Assembly: GCF_000971975.1 (NCBI RefSeq)
Contig: NZ_LAQO01000014.1
Coordinates: 1-64,000, forward strand
Source: Paenibacillus algorifonticola
Lineage (GTDB): Bacteria; Bacillota; Bacilli; Paenibacillales; Paenibacillaceae
DNA: 64,000 nt
Reading direction: 5' to 3'
Positions 62,080-64,000 of this stretch are shown here, one piece after another. A program made the position numbers and the translations under genes. The notes under the pieces were generated by a model. That model was given only the letters and a program-made list of their open reading frames with translations, searched no databases and was not told the origin of the DNA. Each line of letters starts with the position of its first letter. The stretch's first letter is position 1.

Positions 62080-62943
62080 CTACAGCATGATAGAAAGATA
62101 CATCACGGAGATTGATCCGAAGGTCAGTAAGGATAATACCAGTGCCAGCACCGGACAACGCATGCTAAACTCCTGCGACTCGGGATTGAGCAGCCTCATT
62201 AACCGATAATTAATGGAATGGTCGGCGAAAGAAGCATGGACAAACGTCCGGTTGCTTCTTTCTCCACGGCTATATTTGACCAGCTTGAGCAGCGCGCTGC
62301 CAAGACTATGCTCGCTCACCCGCCGCTGCAAAGCGAAATGGTCCGCTAACAGCTCACGGGTCGTTTTATACTGCTCGACTCCAAAGCGAAGAATCGGCAT
62401 ATACCACAGCACCGTTGCGCCTACCTGCAAAATCAAAATCATCAGCGGATCGCGATTTCGGTAATGAAAGTGCTCATGCTGAACGACCGCCTCAAGCTCT
62501 TCCCCATCAAGCAGACTAAGAAGTCCCGTGGATAAAATGATTTTGGGACGAAGAAAACCAAGCGTCAACGCAATCGGTTCTGGATGTGATACGACCATGA
62601 TCGCTTTGCTTCCTGCAAAATAACGCGCATTCAGCTCATTCGATAAGCCGCCATGCTGTAAAACGCTCATTTTACGGTTTGCAGCCCGTACGCCAAGCCA
62701 CTGCTTCACCGTAACGTACATCAGATGTACAAACGTTCCAAGAACTGCAAGCTTCATGATGTAGCTAAGGAGCAGCAGGCTGTACCGCTTGATCAGGCTC
62801 TCGCAAAATTCAAATACATTAAACGCCGCCTTCTCCCAACCGAACAGCGTATGCGCCGCATACATGCCCATTTGCAGCAGCGTGAACCCAATTAGCATCA
62901 GGCACAAGCCAAACATCCATTTTGACCTAAGACTCCAGCTCAT
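62080..62943 (-). CDS. M56-family (BlaR1/MecR1-like) membrane metalloprotease without sensor domain
   Basis: 287-residue protein with about four transmembrane helices and the zinc-binding motif HEHFH (His156, Glu157, His160) of M56 peptidases, followed by LLADHFAL. BlaR1/MecR1 proteins cleave their cognate BlaI/MecI repressor on signal. Here the C-terminal penicillin-binding sensor domain is absent; the protein ends after the last helix, so the signal is not evidently a beta-lactam. The start at 62943 has GAGGG 8 nt upstream and overlaps the blaI-like gene by 17 nt; the frame reaches 63060. Confidence 0.88.
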   Translation of the reverse strand: MSWSLRSKWMFGLCLMLIGFTLLQMGMYAAHTLFGWEKAAFNVFEFCESLIKRYSLLLLSYIMKLAVLGTFVHLMYVTVKQWLGVRAANRKMSVLQHGGLSNELNARYFAGSKAIMVVSHPEPIALTLGFLRPKIILSTGLLSLLDGEELEAVVQHEHFHYRNRDPLMILILQVGATVLWYMPILRFGVEQYKTTRELLADHFALQRRVSEHSLGSALLKLVKYSRGERSNRTFVHASFADHSINYRLMRLLNPESQEFSMRCPVLALVLSLLTFGSISVMYLSIML

Positions 62944-63337
62944 GGCGTCTGCCCTCTTTAAGCGATTTGATTTTTTGCTCCAGCTTGTCCAGCAGCTCTT
63001 CATCAACCTCTTCCATCGCATCAAACATATAGTTGACGACGAGCGGGCCAAGATCTTCAAGAAGCTCCCGGGACTGAATGCTCAGAAACTGCTCTTGCGT
63101 ATGCACAGGCGCATATTTCGATGGCTTGCCTGATGATTTCACCAGCAGCCCCTTGTCTACAAGCCGATTCATGACGGTCATAACGGTGTTGAAATTTAAT
63201 GGCTTGTCCTGTTCGAGCTTATGCTGTACATCCTTGATGAAGCTATCAGGCTGCGACCACAGGATGGTCATAATCCTTGCCTCCAGCGGGCCAAAAAACC
63301 GCTCCAGCCCTTTTGTCTGAATGTCACTTGTTCCCAC
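62927..63337 (-). CDS. BlaI/MecI/CopY-family repressor
   Basis: 136-residue winged-helix repressor: LGPLEARIMTILWSQ-like first helix, FNTVMTVMNRLVDKGLL recognition region and YAPVHTQEQFL wing. The C-terminal helices (EEVDEELLDKLEQKIKSL) are the dimerisation part cleaved by M56 partners. The start is GTG at 63337 with TGAGG 5 nt upstream. First gene of the repressor-protease operon, autoregulated through the dyad at 63360. Confidence 0.92.
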   Translation of the reverse strand: MGTSDIQTKGLERFFGPLEARIMTILWSQPDSFIKDVQHKLEQDKPLNFNTVMTVMNRLVDKGLLVKSSGKPSKYAPVHTQEQFLSIQSRELLEDLGPLVVNYMFDAMEEVDEELLDKLEQKIKSLKEGRRHELES

Positions 63338-63359
63338 GACTGCCTCACACCTTGCTATA

Positions 63360-63375
63360 ACTACTTAATGTAGTG
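63360..63375. promoter_or_regulatory. BlaI-type operator upstream of the repressor gene
   Basis: ACTACTTAATGTAGTG, 2 nt downstream of a perfect minus-strand -10 TATAAT (63383-63378), a position that blocks transcription when bound. Shares both arms with 61960-61975. Confidence 0.75.
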
Positions 63376-63473
63376 TAATTATAAAACCGGTTTATGAAAA
63401 TAACCTTAAAAAAAGATGAGCAGGAAATTAATTTACTGCACTGACACAAAAATACATCAATGCCTAACACCAA

Positions 63474-64000
63474 CTAGCTATGCGTATAGGCAGCCAGGCG
63501 CTCCAGCACATAGCGCCGAACGTCCTCCCGCAAGTCTTCACGCTCCAGCGCAAAATCAATCGTCGCTTGAACAAAGCCCAGCTTATCCCCAACATCATGG
63601 CGCTTGCCTGTAAAACGATGCCCAATAATTGGAGACAGCTCATTCAACCGTTGCAGACTATCCGTTAATTGAATTTCCCCGCCTTTGCCCGGCTCTGACT
63701 TAGACAAAAGGTCAAAAATAGCCGGCTCCAGCACATAGCGTCCTACAACGGCCCAATTCGAAGGCGCCTGCCCAGGCAGCGGCTTCTCGATCAGCTCACG
63801 GATATGCCCCGCTTCGTCGCGAATATCGGCAATGCCATACTTGTGCGTCTGATTCCATGGCACTTCCATAAGAGCAACGACTGAGGAGGAATGCTGCTCA
63901 TAACGATTGATCATTTGCTTCAGGCATGGCGGCTCGGACGTCAAAATGTCGTCTCCCAATAGCACCGCAAATGGCTCGTCGCCAATAAAACGCTGCGCGC
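63474..64000 (-). CDS. galU: UTP--glucose-1-phosphate uridylyltransferase, 5' end outside window
   Basis: The last 175 residues of GalU, which makes UDP-glucose for glycolipids, teichoic acids and capsules. The frame continues to the window edge as AQRFIGDEPFAVLLGDDIL. Family blocks are HKYGIADI, VVGRYVLEPAIFDLL and GGEIQLTDSLQ, then GHRFTGKRHDVGDKLGF. The start codon lies beyond 64000. No terminator is evident in the 100 bp before the blaI-like operon. Confidence 0.93.
   Translation of the reverse strand, partial: AQRFIGDEPFAVLLGDDILTSEPPCLKQMINRYEQHSSSVVALMEVPWNQTHKYGIADIRDEAGHIRELIEKPLPGQAPSNWAVVGRYVLEPAIFDLLSKSEPGKGGEIQLTDSLQRLNELSPIIGHRFTGKRHDVGDKLGFVQATIDFALEREDLREDVRRYVLERLAAYTHS

Noticed and set aside
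1..64000. tRNA, rRNA and known riboswitch classes
   Set aside because: No tRNA-like cloverleaf with CCA end, rRNA core sequence, T-box or other familiar riboswitch core was seen on reading both strands; a covariance-model scan would be needed to be certain.

Overview
The window looks like chromosomal DNA of a Paenibacillus-type Gram-positive spore-former. The evidence is near-consensus AAGGAGG ribosome-binding sites before most genes, sigma-A-like promoters, intrinsic hairpin plus T-run terminators, YesM/YesN two-component systems, LplB/LplC-type sugar permeases, copper-amine-oxidase-N stalk domains, a GH9-GH48 cellulase pair and solitary B. subtilis-like genes (hemL paralogue, ntdP, yneF, sodA). 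I see no rRNA, tRNA, CRISPR array, prophage or complete insertion sequence.

Layout. (1) 0.1-10.5 kb, minus strand: a compact operon of a MoxR AAA+ ATPase, a DUF5682 protein, a VWA protein, a giant DUF4132 protein, a SWIM zinc-finger protein and a 92-residue protein. Its parts match, from memory, the uncharacterised E. coli yehI/L/M/P/Q set, and it is the best candidate for an undescribed multi-protein system. (2) 10.7-17.2 kb: secreted serine hydrolase, free-standing cohesin-domain protein, thiol peroxidase, and a three-gene ABC exporter. (3) 17.4-25.4 kb: LCP cell-wall ligase, hemL paralogue with coaA, then a disturbed zone with a frameshifted small gene, a damaged aminoglycoside-phosphotransferase-like gene, a 40-bp copied piece of the neighbouring inositol-phosphatase gene and an Rpn nuclease, followed by the phosphatase and a TSUP transporter. 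(4) 25.4-35.5 kb: amidase-ddl-small gene-uvsE operon, acnA, DUF421 protein, IclR regulator and a lipid-anchored-type hydrolase. (5) 35.5-43.6 kb: YesN-type regulator next to a GH9-GH48 cellulase operon whose promoter carries paired direct repeats. (6) 43.8-51 kb: PadR/HAAS pair, folE, yneF, ntdP-lepB-queG, GNAT enzyme, sodA, and a protein with FPPGPGP heptad repeats. (7) 51-57.6 kb: sugar ABC importer divergent from its YesM/YesN pair. (8) 57.6-64 kb: PDZ-less HtrA-like protease with a zinc-ribbon membrane protein, a 600-bp gap with structured leader, YceI protein, a BlaI/M56 pair, and a 5'-truncated galU.

Connections. The cellulase block is probably controlled by its orphan YesN regulator. 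The importer is probably controlled by the adjacent YesM/YesN pair and CcpA. The YceI gene and the blaI-M56 operon carry the same 16-bp dyad just downstream of their -10 boxes, which links them into one small regulon. Several start codons were moved downstream of the longest frame because a well-spaced ribosome-binding site decides them; these choices are given per gene.
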